Below, piece by piece: positions 22,052 to 34,769 of a DNA stretch of 64,000 nt. The number at the start of each line of letters is the position of its first letter. Positions within the stretch are counted from its first letter, which is position 1. The position numbers and the translations under genes are program-made. The stretch lies in NCBI GenBank assembly GCA_036365515.1, contig CM070873.1:265357575-265421574 (forward strand), written 5' to 3'. Below the pieces are notes generated by a model, which worked only from the letters and a program-made list of their open reading frames with translations, ran no database searches and had not been told where the DNA came from. The stretch is from Torymus aiolomorphi. Taxonomy: Eukaryota > Arthropoda > Insecta > Hymenoptera > Torymidae.

Positions 22052-22350
22052 ACTGGAGTTAAAATTTTAATAATTTCAAAAATCATATTTTAGTCAATAA
22101 CAACTCTTCTATAAAATAATCGAAACAACATATTCCTGCGAAATATTAGTATATTACGCAACTAGGGAGGTAAAAAGTTGGCCAGTTCAGAGCACGTGTA
22201 AATTGCCACCCGAGCCTATGGCGAGTGAAAAATCAATTATAGTCTGTAATATAAAAAAAATTTTATTATATTATACGCATTTATTACTCTAGTGGAGTTG
22301 AAATTTTAATAATTTCAAAAACCATATTTTAATTAATAACAACTCTTCTA
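22052..22350 (+). repeat. Direct repeat, ~232-bp period
   Basis: GTTAAAATTTTAATAATTTC through AACAACTCTTCTATAAAAT at 22059-22115 is repeated at 22291-22350 with few changes. Between them AGTATATTACGCAACTAGGG (22149) resembles the AGTAYATTRCG ends seen at 22497, 23553 and 24556. Confidence 0.75.
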
Positions 22351-22499
22351 TAAAATATATAATTATATACATGTTTTTACAGCGACATAATCATTTTACT
22401 CGCTTTCCCATTCTTTAATTTTTATTCTATTTAAATGTAACGAACTGCCAAGACTTCTGACTTTTGTGACAATTTTTAGAAGTACGTAAATATATAGTA

Positions 22500-22740
22500 T
22501 ATTGCGATACATGTTAGCGCCCGAGCGTAACGAGGGTGATAAATCACACCGTGCAATAATGGGCCACTTAAGTCACATGTATCGTACGATATTTTATAGC
22601 ACGTTTACCTAAGTCCGCTGTCACGCCTATCCGTGTCATAAGCAGTTCATTATTGCACCGTGAGGTTAGATAAACATGGTGCAATAATGGACTACTTAAG
22701 TCACGGATATGCGTAACTTAAGTGCGGACTTAGGTCATGC
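22500..22740. repeat. Two small foldbacks with TGCAATAATGG motifs
   Basis: ATTGCGATACATGT (22500) pairs with ACATGTATCGTACGAT (22577). CCTAAGTCCG (22611) pairs with CGGACTTAGG (22724), with inner ATTATTGCACCGTG / CATGGTGCAATAAT. Together they form two adjacent hairpins. No gene. Confidence 0.6.
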
Positions 22741-23239
22741 CGTCCTATAAAAACATTTTATACCACTCTAACCTCAAAATTACAACTTTAGCATGATTTT
22801 TCGGCTCTCGTGATAGAAAATACCGTTTGAAACGTCACACGAAGTAAATCGTCGCCTTCCGCACCAGTATCGAAATGTACTATTATGGGTTAAATTTTTA
22901 TTAAATGGCGTTAATCATATAAGAGAAGGCAAACTCTCTAACATTATTTTGAAAAATCTCTTATATTTACATTTTCGTACTTCTGAAATTATTTTTTTTG
23001 CATATTATGCGTAAAATTCAGCTTTACACACTCAAACGATGCGACGACGTGCTCTACTCATGCTATAAAAAAAAATATTGTTCACCACGCAGGCGAAATC
23101 TTTAGGACCTTGTGATCGCCCAACACTCGGTGCGTAAAGTTCAACTTTACGCCCTAGTGACGAAAACTACTATTTCAGACTGTGCCAAAAAAGATATATC
23201 AAAATACTAATGATAGATAAATACTAGAAAATAATATTT

Positions 23240-23550
23240 GTCTCATACCCTGTCGGAAAGTGTTGTCTTCCCACCCTGCTCTCACGGCCGAAAGTGCCAC
23301 ATTCCCTCACGCCTAGAAACTGCGACGCGCATGCGCGTTTCTCTAATTTTTGGCCCGGCTAGCGCCGCCTGCGTGTTGCAGCCCTCGCTGCCGCTCGGGC
23401 CGCAAATCACCTGCAGGCGGCGCTAGTCGGCAGAAAATTAGAAACGTGCATAAGCCTCGCAGTTTTAGGAGTGAGGTTATGTGGCACTTAAGACCCTGAG
23501 ATCAGGGTGAAAAGACAATAACATACTTTCCTCCAGGGAATACATGAGAC
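23240..23550. mobile_element. Foldback element, ~311 bp, GTCTCAT ends
   Basis: Left GTCTCAT...GGAAAGTGTTGTCTTC and the reverse complement of the right GTCTCAT...GGAAAGTATGTTATTGTCTT align with indels. The centre has CTAGCGCCGCCTGC / GCAGGCGGCGCTAG in a GC-rich stem. Non-coding. Target duplication unclear. Confidence 0.7.
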
Positions 23551-24569
23551 AATAGTACATTACGATACGTGGGCCGGAAATTGGATTTCCGGGCCGCGCG
23601 TGGTATGACGCCCGAGGCGAAGCCGAGGGCGTCATGACGCACGGCCAGGGCATCCAATTTCCGGTCCAAGTATTGTATACTATTTTTCTTACTCCCCGGC
23701 CGAAAGTACGTTCTGTAATTGTTAAATAATTGATAAAATTGCGTTGTCGTCTGCTAGCTGTGTTTGAGACGTTTGAGTGTTAGTTTTTCTTTCGACCCGC
23801 TCGATAGTACTGCCTCTGTCGGCCGCTTTGGGTAGCTCAGTCGATATTACCGACCGTTTTTTCTTTCGACCCGGCGTGGAGAGCTGGTTTTTGGCCGTCT
23901 GCTACTGTCGCTGTTACACAGATGGTTTGATGCCCGCCCGACATTTGCAAGACCGAGGCGAAGCCGAGGTTTTGCTGGTCGGGGCGGGCATCAGAAACAC
24001 ATTCATTAAAAAAGACAACACCACTTTTTATTTCAACTAACTCTTTTTTCTCGTCACAAGTGTACTTTCCTCTGTCTATTTCGTACGTGTCTAACCTTCA
24101 CACCACACAAACATATTTCTTCGAACGCTTCCGTCCGTACGTTTACTTAATTGTTTCTACACGACTCGAAAGTACGTGTAGGAAACAAGAGGAAAAAACA
24201 ATGACCACGATCAAACAACACCACTTTTTATTTCATTTAACTCTTTTTTGTCGTCACCTGTGCACTTTCCTCTGTTTATTTCGTACGTGTCTAACCTTCA
24301 CACCGCACAAACATCTTTCGTCAGACATGCGCGCGGGCGCTCAAGCGCCGCGGGTCAGGAAATTTCGGCAGCCAATCAGAGCGCGCGGTTGGTCTAAAAT
24401 AGGATGCGAAAGTTTCTCTTTCGGCCCGGAGATGCGGGCCGAAAGTACGTACTTTCGGGTGGGCGAGTAAGAAAAATAGTATACGCAACACGGGAGGGAA
24501 GTAGAACATCTCAACACGCGGGTTGGGATGTCTTACTTCCCTCCCTTCCTTGGTGCGTAATGTACTATT
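23551..24569. mobile_element. Compound inverted-repeat element, AATAGTACATTACG ends
   Basis: AATAGTACATTACG at 23551 is mirrored by CGTAATGTACTATT at 24556-24569. Inside are GC-rich hairpins (CCCGAGGCGAAGCCGAGGGC at 23609; ACCGAGGCGAAGCCGAGGT at 23952), a second AATAGTATAC pair (23678 / 24475) flanking GGCCGAAAGTACG repeats, and a ~196-bp direct duplication (24010-24115 and 24206-24314, AACACCACTTTTTATTTC). It looks like one foldback inserted in another. No coding domain was found. Confidence 0.6.
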
Positions 24570-24839
24570 AATAAACTCTTATGACCGTAATAATACTGTC
24601 ACATGGTATTAGAAGATATTATGTAAAAACTAAGCTAATAAGCTTAGTAAATAATACTTTTTTAAAGAGTTTTTTTTTAACTTTTATAATTTAAAAAATC
24701 ATTTGTTCACAGGGAAAACATATGATTAAATTAAATGATCGATAGGTGGCGCTTTAATGACAAGTACAGTTCACTTGGGCTCCGCAGATTTTTTATCAGT
24801 TTAACTCTTTAAACACGTTTTTAATTTTCCAGTGCACTA

Positions 24840-25194
24840 GTAATAGGTCATGGAATACACAGTGTCTCATATCGTAATTAAGTGCAAGTCCTGTTTGTAG
24901 TGTATTCGTCTTCTGTGCAGTTTTACAGAAGCTACAAGCGGTCAGTTACAATTGGATCTTTAAATTTTCGGCTTAACAGTTTCTACCATCGCCGTTTGTG
25001 TTGTGCTAAAATCAAATGTTAATTCATGTTTCGCGATAAATAACAGCTTATATTGAATGCAGTTATCATAATTAATAATTCTTCGTTATTGTGCTACAGC
25101 TTTAACGCAGGCATCACATAGTATACAAAGTGTTGACAATTATAGTTGTTGGTATACAGTGATTGTTTGAATACAGTGACTATTTATAAACACG
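24840..25194 (+). other. Probable 5' UTR of the CR1-like LINE
   Basis: Non-coding leader before the ORF1 ATG at 25195, with no repeats or frames. The element's 5' end is not defined: it could begin anywhere after 24570. Confidence 0.45.
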
Positions 25195-25863
25195 ATGACC
25201 GATACAGCGGAGATACTTACGTGCTCAATCTGTCTTATGCCAATCTCTAGCGGTGATGATCATATCATATGCAATGGCTGTTTCGCATATGTACACAAAG
25301 ATTGTGCTAGCATAAATTCAGAATCCGACGGAATATACGCTTGCTGTCTAATGAACATTACTGTACGGAGCAACTATAGAAAGGAGAATATGCAATCAGA
25401 TAGTGTTGAAATGCAAAAGGCCCGTAACTCTGAAAAATCATTGTCTGTTTTCACCGAAACACAAGATACCCTTTCTGAAAAAATTTTACCTGAAGACATG
25501 CAAATTTTGCAGAATAATATAACTAAGATGTTTGAATCTAATTTTAAAGATTTGACAAATACTCTTAATGAAATCAAGAGTCAAGTTTCCTCATTTAAAG
25601 ATCAAATTGACAATAATAGAAAGGATATTGAAATTATAAAATCAGACATTTCATCTTTAACAGTTAAATTACATAATCTGGAAGCTAAGTTAGTAGATTC
25701 AAACTCATTTAATTCTGCTAACCCAGCTGTATCAAATTCTGACAGTGTACCGTCTTCCTCAAGTGAACCTTGGATTAACACCACATCCGAAATTATGGAT
25801 CGTCTTCAGAGAGCGTCAAATATCATTATTTACAACTTAGCTCCTCAGTCTAATACTTGCGAT
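25195..25863 (+). pseudogene. CR1-like LINE ORF1, 5' part (cut by hAT)
   Basis: Starts MTDTAEILTCSICLMPISSG with a PHD-like cysteine/histidine cluster (C10, C13, C27, C30, H35, C38 pattern with a final CC). Then a coiled coil rich in heptads (~95-165), a Ser-rich linker and MDRLQRASNIIIYNL, the beginning of an RRM-like domain common in LINE ORF1 proteins. The reading frame stops in meaning at the hAT terminal repeat at 25864, although the frame stays open to 26028 in transposon sequence. The rest continues at 31223 in the same frame once one 8-bp duplication copy is discounted. Confidence 0.85.
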
Positions 25864-26064
25864 CAGTGGCGTCAACTTAGGTCTGGATGGTCTGGATTCT
25901 TCCAGACCTCGCCGATGAGTAGGTCTGGAAATCCAGACCTCAAATGCTATAAAAGAAATCAATACCAAAACGCCATTGTTCCTTCAAATCAAGTCAAAAA
26001 TTCCTTCGCACCTCGACAAAGACAGTGATATATACGTGTTTTTGCATAAGCATATCACCACACG

Positions 26065-27415
26065 GTATATAGGGGAGGGCGGGGCACGTGTGACACCCTA
26101 ACTTTGATTAAAAATAACAACTAAACCGTGTATTATTTCAAAATGTACAAAAACGGAATAATTAGATCAGAAAAAAATAAAATAAAATAAACTATTAACT
26201 TTTTTTTCATTTTCTTTTAATTATTGATAAAATACAGAAAAGAAATTCTGAAAAAAATGCTCTACGTGCCCCACCGGCGGGTGGATTGTGGCACCCGACG
26301 GGGCACGCATGGCACGGTCAAATTTAATATTTTACTATAGGTATTTTTCAATTCTTTTTTCCAGTAATTAATACTTTAATAATTATGCCATAATAAAATT
26401 TTCAAAAATCAAATAATTAATCAGTCTATTGAAAATTTAAAATTTTATTTTTATTAAGGAACATAACAATTTTTATTTTAAAATAAATTATTACATTTTA
26501 ATAAATGATTTTATATTATAAATTCCTTCTTATAAAATATGATCACAACATAATAATTTTGTTTGATTAACAAATTATCATTAATATTACAATAAGTTTA
26601 AATTTAAAGATTTCGCATCATTTTCATCTATGTAGCATATTTGAACTACCTGACCATTGAAAAAGGCAGTTTGAGTATCTACAATTGATTCTTCAGGTAT
26701 TTATACTTTTCTAAAGTAATTTTCATTATTTACGGAAGCTGAATTATTATTAACAATGGATAAATCAAGCTGATTTGTGTTTAAGTCTTCAAGTGGCTTT
26801 TTTCTACTCTAAATATAACTTAATACGCAGTCGAAATAATCGTTATTTACTTATTAATGTAATAATTGAAACTAAAAACTACTTAAAACTAAATTATTGC
26901 ACTGCGTAGTTGTTAACCCATCTTGCTCCGTTTTTGGTTTGTAGGTTACATCACTTCGCTCGGCGGCCGCCGCGGCGCACTGATACGCCCGAGTGTGCCA
27001 CGCGTGCCCCGCCAGGGTGCTACGTCATGCCCCATTTTAATACCATCTTCATTTTTTAATTATATTATTTATAAAGATTTTCTGAAAATAACAAAAACAG
27101 GGCTTGAAAGATAAAAGTTGAAACTATCAAATAGGTTTGGTCTCATTTAGAAAAAAAATCATTTTCTCGTTGCTCCAAGCGACTTAAAAATGAAGTCAAC
27201 CTTGTTTCTAAGCACCGATTTTCAATCTTATTAAATTAAATGTTAAACATTATCTATAATCTCAAAAGTATAGAGGAAAATTCTAAAAGCATATCTAATT
27301 AGGTTTACGTAAAAATTACATTTTTTGCATTCATTAATATTAAAAATATGAGGGTGCCAAACTTACCTACCTGACACGTTATGCCCCCCCCCCCCCACAC
27401 ACACACACACACACA
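26065..27415. repeat. GGGGCACGTG-type repeats in the hAT 5' region
   Basis: GGGCGGGGCACGTGTGACACC (26076), GGTGCCACCCGA-type and CGGGGCACGCATGGCAC (26298), GTGTGCCACGCGTGCCCCGC (26993) and GACACGTTATGCCCC (27372) are variants of one motif in both orientations. They may mark a decayed element nested in the hAT, with ends near 26070 and 27390. A C14 (CA)n microsatellite closes it (27383-27417). No gene. Confidence 0.4.
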
Positions 27416-27696
27416 CAAGCGCTCTCTTGCGTTCGTTTTATTTCTTCGGGTTCGTGGTACTTCGCGCGGCTAAATACATAAGTTGGAGTGGGGGCATGCA
27501 GAGGAGAAAAAGAGTTATGGGTAGGTGCTCCTCTTTCCTTGCCCCCACTCTCACTTTCTAGTGTTTGGCCGCGCAATGCAGTGACGTGCGCGATCTATAC
27601 CTACTTCGTATGTCTGTATGAGTACAGCACATGTTTCTAACCTTATAGAAGTCGCGAATTTATACAAAACGCAGAGCTAATAATGCACTGAAAACA

Positions 27697-30600
27697 ATGA
27701 TGGATAAGTTTGTGACGAGAACGAAAAGGAAGGATTCAACTGTACCATTTGAAAATAATATTCCTAATACACAAGGTGTCGAGCAAGCAACTGTTGAAAA
27801 CAATGAGAATTTGATTGTAGACATTGCAGCAGTGGTTCCGGAAGATTTCTCTGTAAAAACAAACTCCAACTATAGTAGAAACTGTAAGTATAGCCTTTTT
27901 TATCTAATCGTAACTCTCTTTACGCTCAGTTTTTTTCATTTGACACAGTCCCGCGAAACTTTCAAAAATTTTAGTGCAAAAGAAATATGAAAAAGTTATT
28001 GATTCATTTTATAGCTTTGAGGTATAATTTAATGCAATACTTTGTTTTCGAAAAGTTTGCCTTTCATTTATATGCAACTTTTTTATAAGTCATTTTTATC
28101 TTGAGAAAAATCTAACAACAACGAGATCATCAACGTGTGTGTTTTGTTTTTAATTTTAATTCTTGATTTAGAACATTATTTCATTTTTATTTTGTAAACG
28201 AAAAAATTGCACATTTAACATTAAAAAGAAAAATCCGCTTTATCGTCACATTGAACATAAATTATTTAAAGTAACTATACTTTTCTGCATATTTAAAGAG
28301 ATTGGGTAGCTCACAGCTCGCGAGCTGTGGGGAGGAGGTCCCCTCGCATCGCGCGACCGCGCTCACCGAGCTCCCCCTCCCGCAGCCTACGAACTCTATC
28401 GTGTGTTTACATTTTTCCGCAGTACTAGGAATCGTTCTTGTCTATCGCGTTCTTTTCTTGTTATATAGAAACATATATCAATTTCGAAAATAAACAATAT
28501 CTACAATTTCTTTCTAATATTATACTTTTAAATGTCTTTAAATGTACAGATTTAGACAATGTTTTTTTCTCTCTCCTTTTTTAGTGAAACCAAAGAATTT
28601 CAGTGCTTGGAAAACCAAATATAATTGGTTAAGATACGATAAAACGAAGGAGTCTATTACTTGTAGTGTATGTTGTGAAGCTGTAACAAAAAATTTACTT
28701 TTACCCAGTAACGCCTCATGTAATGAATCAAAAAAGGCCTTTGTTGAAAAAGGCTTTCGTACCTACAAAAATGCTCCTGGTGCTTTTGGTAATCATGAAG
28801 TTACTATGCTTCACAGAAATGCTTTGATGCAAGTAGCAAATTGTAAGAACATCAATATAGTTGAACAGTTTTCAAGTACAAAGAAAAAAGAAATGTTAGA
28901 AAATCGAGCTGCTCTCAAGGCAATATTTACTTCAGTGTTATATTTGGGAAGGCAAGGACTTGCTCTGCGAGGTCACGAAGAAAAGAATTCTAACTTGCAC
29001 CAGCTTTTAGTATTGAGATGTGAGGATGTTCCAGAGTTGAAAAAGTACATGGAAAGAGATAGTTATAAATGGCTTCATAACAGTTCAATCAATGAAATTC
29101 TTGAGTTGATGGCTAACGAAATTCGAAGCAAAATTCTATTAGAAATAAAAACAGCAAAATATTATGCCATCGGAGCAGATGAAACCTCAGATCTTAGCAG
29201 AGTAGAGCAAATTTCTATCTGTATCCGAATCGTTGATAATGATTTACTCATTAATGAGTATTTTATGGAATTTTGTACTACCCCTAATACGAAAGCTCAA
29301 ACTCTGTATGATCAGATAACTGATTTTTTAAAGAAGGCGACTCTGGACATCCATGATTTAAGGTATAATTTCATACTAGATTTTAAAAAATTTTAAATAA
29401 TTTAAACACATAACATTTTATCTTTTCATTCAGAGGTCAATGCTACGACGGGGCGAGTAATATGAGTGGCCGAATAACGGGCTTGCAAGCACACGTTCGT
29501 GAGGTTGAACTTAGAGCTATATTTATTCACTGCTCAGCGCATCGTCTGAATTTGTCCGTACAAGATTCGTTAGAAGAAATAACTATAGTACGAAATACAA
29601 TTGGTTTAACGAAAGATACCATCATTTTTATAAGATTCGACTAAAAGATTGAATGATTTCAAGGATATTAAATCTGATGACTCTCCCGATCTAATAACAT
29701 TTTGCCCTACACGGTAATTTATTCTATTATTAATATATTGTGAAATGTAAAAAAAAAAACAGTATAAAATATTTTGGTTTAATAACTAGATAATATTTAT
29801 GTTAGTAAATTAAAAATTATCTAAGTTTAAAGTTTATTGTTAACATAGTCATTTATTCTGTTAATAAACAATACATATTTATGAATTTTTTAGGTGGGCT
29901 ATACGCATTAAAGCTTTGAAAAGAGTCTTTGAAAACGAAAATTATAAATCGACTATTGAGTTTATGCAGAAAACAGCAGATGATTCCATTGTTGACGCTG
30001 CGATATCATCGAAAGCTCGTGGCTTTTTAAAAAGTCTACTATCATTTGAATTTTATTTCGTCTTATCAATTATTATTATTATATTTGAACAGATTGAAAT
30101 ATTAAATACAGAATTACAAAAAAAGCAGCTCTGTATCAATGAATCTCATGAGATCGTAAATGATGTTATAAATAACATTCAAAACATGCGAGATGAACAA
30201 ATATTCATGAATATATGGAATGATATTACGAAAAATGCGAAAGATAATGGTGTTGAAGAACCTATACTAAGACGACCCAGAAGAATGCCTCAACGTTTTG
30301 AGTATACAAATAATAATACAGCACACAATTTTGAAACACTAAAGAAATTTTATAGAAAAATATATTTTGAAGTAATTGACACAACCATTACTTCATTAAA
30401 GACTAGATTTGAAGATGAAACACTAGTTTTGTTGGATAAATTTGAGAATTTTATTGTGGGAAAGGATGATTCATCTGCCACGGATATAACTCACTTTTAC
30501 AATATATATTCTGAAAGTAACAATCCAGAAATCGAGTTTCACGAAAAGCAGTTACAAAATGAAAGAGATTTACTTATAAGAACTATAAAGTATGATGAAG

Positions 30601-31042
30601 CTTTCAAAAATAAATTAAAAGACTGTATTAAAAAGAAAGTTACCAATGAAAAAAAGAAATCTGAAGCCAAAAAGTCGAAAAAAACTGCAGATCAACGATA
30701 CGTTACTCGTCGGAAAGATGAAGACGATGTTGATGTAAATTTACGATTTAAACATGTAGTCATGTATCTCAAAGAAAAACCAAACCTTCGATCGATCTTC
30801 CCACAAATGACCAAATTGGTTAAAGGTCCTTCTCCACGCTAAGACGGTTGAAAAATTATTTAAGGCAAAGCATGAAGCAAGAAAGATTAAATAATGTTAC
30901 GACAATGAACATTTACCACGACTTGCTGGACGTCGATGATATTGAGAATTTATTAAATAAATTCATTGAACAAAACACTATCCGAAGTGCAACGTTCGCA
31001 ACAATATATAAAAAAAATAAAACAAGTGTAAAGGGTCAATAA
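27697..31042 (+). pseudogene. hAT transposase, four exons, decayed
   Basis: Exon 1 27697-27883 (MMDKFVTRTKRKD, donor GTAAGTAT). Exon 2 28585-29362 holds a TTF-type zinc finger (CSVCCEAV, then H-x5-H) and the first catalytic block GADETSD. Exon 3 29434-29713 holds QCYDGASNMSGR with the second acidic residue and HCSAHRLNL. Exon 4 is 29894-31042. Splice phases match at all three introns. Lesions: a one-base shift near 29630; and in exon 4 a loss near 30835 just before the dimerisation block FSTLRRLKNYLRQSM, removing the usual ERS segment and shifting frame. The protein would cut and paste the element. It is probably inactive. Confidence 0.85.
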
Positions 31043-31222
31043 TACTGATGTATACACTGTTAATATATTTATATTTATGTTAATAAAGTTTAAAGACTTC
31101 GCATCTGTGCTTGCACAATGCAACTTTTGTCCCTCTCGCGACCTTTTTTTTTTTTTAGATTTAGATAGTACAGGAAAAATCCAGACCTCACCAACAGGCA
31201 AGTTGACGCCCCTGCTTGCGAT

Positions 31223-31585
31223 AAAGACCTTGTATCTAATTGTTTAAACAATATTAACAATATTAATATTGCGGAAATTAGTGTAAAAAGATTTAAAAAA
31301 CAGTCCTCTCGCAGTAATGTTCAGCCGATTATAGCAACGTTCTCTTCCAATGGCGATGTTAATCGCATTTTAAAAAACTGGAAGAAAGTTCCGAAGGGAA
31401 TTCAAATTACACCAGATTATACTGTATACCAGCGGAAACTTTACAAAAGTCTAAAAGAAGAATCAGTCACTTACACTAAGGCCCATCCAGATAATCCAAA
31501 GGTTGTAAAATATATGAATGAAAACCCTACTCTTATCGAAAGCAAAAAGTCAAATACTTCACGTAATAATTTTCGCACAGAATAA
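31223..31585 (+). pseudogene. CR1-like LINE ORF1, 3' part
   Basis: Continues the ORF1 frame after the hAT. It reads a basic segment with ISVKRFKKQ, then PIIATFSSNGDVNRILKNWK and ITPDYTVYQRKLYKSLKEE, ending at TAA 31583. The pattern (hydrophobic strand, then LK.WK, then D.T..Q) suits the end of the RRM and the C-terminal domain of LINE ORF1 RNA-binding proteins. It overlaps the presumed ORF2 start by 68 nt. Confidence 0.75.
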
Positions 31586-34522
31586 TCACATCACTATTTA
31601 TTACCAGAATGCACATTCAATAATCCGTAAGATTCCTACTCTGAAAAGTCAATTTGACTTATTTACAACCCGACCTGACATACTCGTGCTGACTGAAACT
31701 TGGCTCCAACCAGAAATACATTCCAGCGAACTGGGCCTCGTAGAATATGACGTCTTTAGATGTGACAGAGATTTGGATACATTCAAAGTCTCTTGTGGCG
31801 GGGGTGTCTTAATCGCTATTAGGAAATGTCTCTCAGCGTCTGTGATTGCAAGCGACCCTTCTTGTGAACAATTATTTATCAAGTTCTCGCTGAATTCAGT
31901 CAAATTCGTGATTGGAGTATTTTACGTTCAACCGAAATCAGCACAACAGCCATACATAAACCACTGTCATACTGCGGAAATGATTTCCCAAAAATATCCA
32001 GACTGCAAGCTCATTTTGCTGGGGGACTACAATCTTCCTTATGTCACGTGGCACTCGTCACCTCTACACACAAAACAAAGTGTATATGTGGACCCTAAAA
32101 CGCGTGATGGTGCTGAAACCATCTGTGCCAGTTATTCAGCTCTTAATCTCGAACAACACTTTCCTAATCATCCAGATAAGGGTTATACGCTGGATTTACT
32201 CTTTGCTCCTCCAGAGATATCACCGCTGGAAGTACAAGATCAACTAATCCCAACAGATGCACACCACATTCCGGGATTTTTTTATATCAACGTGCCAGCA
32301 TATCAAGGTTATTTTCCAGCAGTCAAAAGAAGAAATTTCTTCGCGGCGAATTTCAACTCTATTCATCATGATCTTTCGGAAGTGAATTGGGATGACTTGC
32401 TGAGTGATGGTAATGTTGAATCCTCTGTTGATAAATTTTATTCTGTAGTAGAAAAGGCCATAGAAACACATGTGCCTACAACTCAGCAGCATCCTAGATC
32501 ATTTCCGAAATGGTACGACCAAGAGATTATTAGTTTATTAAGTGAAAAGAAGCGCGCGCATTGTAATTGGAAGCAAACGGATACCTTGTCTCATTATATA
32601 GAATTCAAAAGGTTGCGAGCTATGTGTATTCGTCGATCTAGATTAAAATATCGCGATTATATCTGTTCAGTTGAAAGATCTGTAAAGAGGGATATTCATT
32701 CTTTCTGGTCGTTTGTAAATAATAATAAAAAGGAATCTGGTATTCCAACTAATACATATTGGAACTCAAAATCTGCATACAACGACGTAGAAACAATGAA
32801 ACTTTTTGCGTCGTTTTTTGGTTCAGTATATGTACGCGATCATGTGGATGAAGAGTTATGTGTTAACTCTGCGAACGAACCGATTGATGATTTGCTAAAA
32901 TTTACTCTAGTGTCATTGCGTTCGGTTGTATATGCGCTCGATAATAATATTAATCCCGGCCCTGATGGAATACCGGCGTTTTTTATCAAACAGTGTTGGT
33001 CTGCTATAGAAAAGCCCATATCCATCATTTTTAGAAAAATAATATTATCGGGTCATTTTCCTAACTCTTGAAAGTTTTCTTATATATGTCCCATTTATAA
33101 AAGTGGTAACAAGCATGATGTTACAAACTATCGCCCAATCTCAATAATAAGCTGCATTCCAAAGATACTTGATTGTTTGATAACTTAAGGCTGTTGGGGA
33201 AATTATCCGTTTTTCAGCATGGGTTCGTTAAAGGTCGTTCGACACTTACTAACCTCCTCATCTTTAACGACTTTTTATCAGTATCTTTAGTAAACCAAAA
33301 GCAAGTAGATGCCGTCTATACCGACTTTTCTAAAGCATTCGGCCGTGTGGACCATAAGCGTTTAATTTCGAAACTGAGAAATTTCGGTATTAGGGGAAAG
33401 ATCATCTCGCTGTTATCATCTTATCTCTCGGACCGTACTCAAGCTGTTAGAATCAATAACTGCATTTCTTCACCAATCAATGTATTATCTGGCGTCCCAC
33501 AGGGCTCGCACCTTGGTCCATTGTTGTTCTGCATTTATATAAATGATCTTGCCCCATTAGTTAAATATTCTAAAATTCTGCTATATGCTGACGACGTAAG
33601 GATTTATAGGGTTGTGGAGTCCGCCAATGACGCCAGATTACTACAAGATGATATTTTCACTTTATCCAACTGGTCAAAACTGAATGGCCTTTCTCTGAAT
33701 ATCAAGAAATGCAGTGTGATTTCTTTCAGCCGAAGTAATAATTCAAACTACTTTATATATAGTATAAATGGCACAGATTTAGATCGCGTCAACGAAGTCA
33801 AGGACCTTGGTCTGATTTTTGATTCAAAATTATCGTTTTCATCTCATGTCGATTGCATAGTTTCGAAGACGTTAAAGACTCTGGGGTTCGTGAGACGCGT
33901 TACTTCCGATTTCAAAGATGTTAGTACTGTTACACTCACACAAATCAAGGGTTGATCCTTGACTTATCTGGTCAGAGGACCCGTCTCTTAAAAAAAATAG
34001 AATCGTCATTTTTGGGTATCATCGTGTCAGTACCATAACCCACCTTTATAAGACCCTAGTTCTCCCTAACTTGACTTACTGTGCACAGATTTGGTCTCCT
34101 TTACGGATATTTTAAATAAAAAATTAGAGTCGGTGCAGCATAAAATTTTGCGTTATCTCACTCTCAAAATAAACAGACCAATGGGTAGATTTAAACACGA
34201 TTACTCTGAAATAGCTGAACGGTGTAGCCTGCAAACTATTAAATCTCTACATCTTTATCACGATTGCCTGTTTACTTGTAAAGTCATCAATGGTTATGTT
34301 AACTGCGAGATTGTTACATCATTATTTAGGGTGCGAAATGTTACGTATTTTCTTCGCGATTTTAGAACGTTGCACGAGGATACCTTCTCCTCTAATATAG
34401 GTTTTCATTCTACCGTCAACAGACTAAGGAGATTGTGGAATACTCTTCCTAGTTCTACACTCGACTTCAGCAGTATTGCAACATTTAAGAGAGGTCTAAG
34501 AGCCTTCATGACTCAGTACTAA
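31518..34522 (+). pseudogene. CR1-like LINE ORF2: endonuclease and reverse transcriptase, broken
   Basis: The APE endonuclease starts near residue 27 (YYQNAHS), with TETWLQPE and LGDYNLP, but no obvious SDH-type end. The reverse transcriptase shows NINPGPDGIP, NYRPISII, VYTDFSKAFGRVDH, SGVPQGSHLGPLL and LYADDVRIY. A TGA at 33069 probably replaces Trp. A shift or deletion lies near 33170 and another near 33955, after which WSPL and the C-terminal LRAFMTQY end at 34522. No RNase H. Compared with J1 it has a longer endonuclease-RT spacer and a different ORF1, so it is a separate family. Confidence 0.88.
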
Positions 34523-34573
34523 TTTATATGAAATCGTTTTATTTGTTGTTATCTTACCACCGTCTATGTACCT

Positions 34574-34769
<196 letters not shown>

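Larger units (their letters stand above)
25864..31214 (+). mobile_element. hAT transposon (ZMYM/DUF4371 type), 5.35 kb
   Basis: Terminal repeats CAGTGGCGTCAACTT (left) and CAGGGGCGTCAACTT (reverse complement of right) are flanked by an exact 8-bp duplication CTTGCGAT at 25856-25863 and 31215-31222. Subterminal AGGTCTGGA motifs recur at both ends. Encodes a spliced transposase with introns. Inserted in LINE ORF1, so younger than the LINE. Confidence 0.95.

Noticed and set aside
25864..26028. C-terminal extension of the CR1-like ORF1
   Set aside because: This part is hAT terminal sequence read in the same frame by chance.
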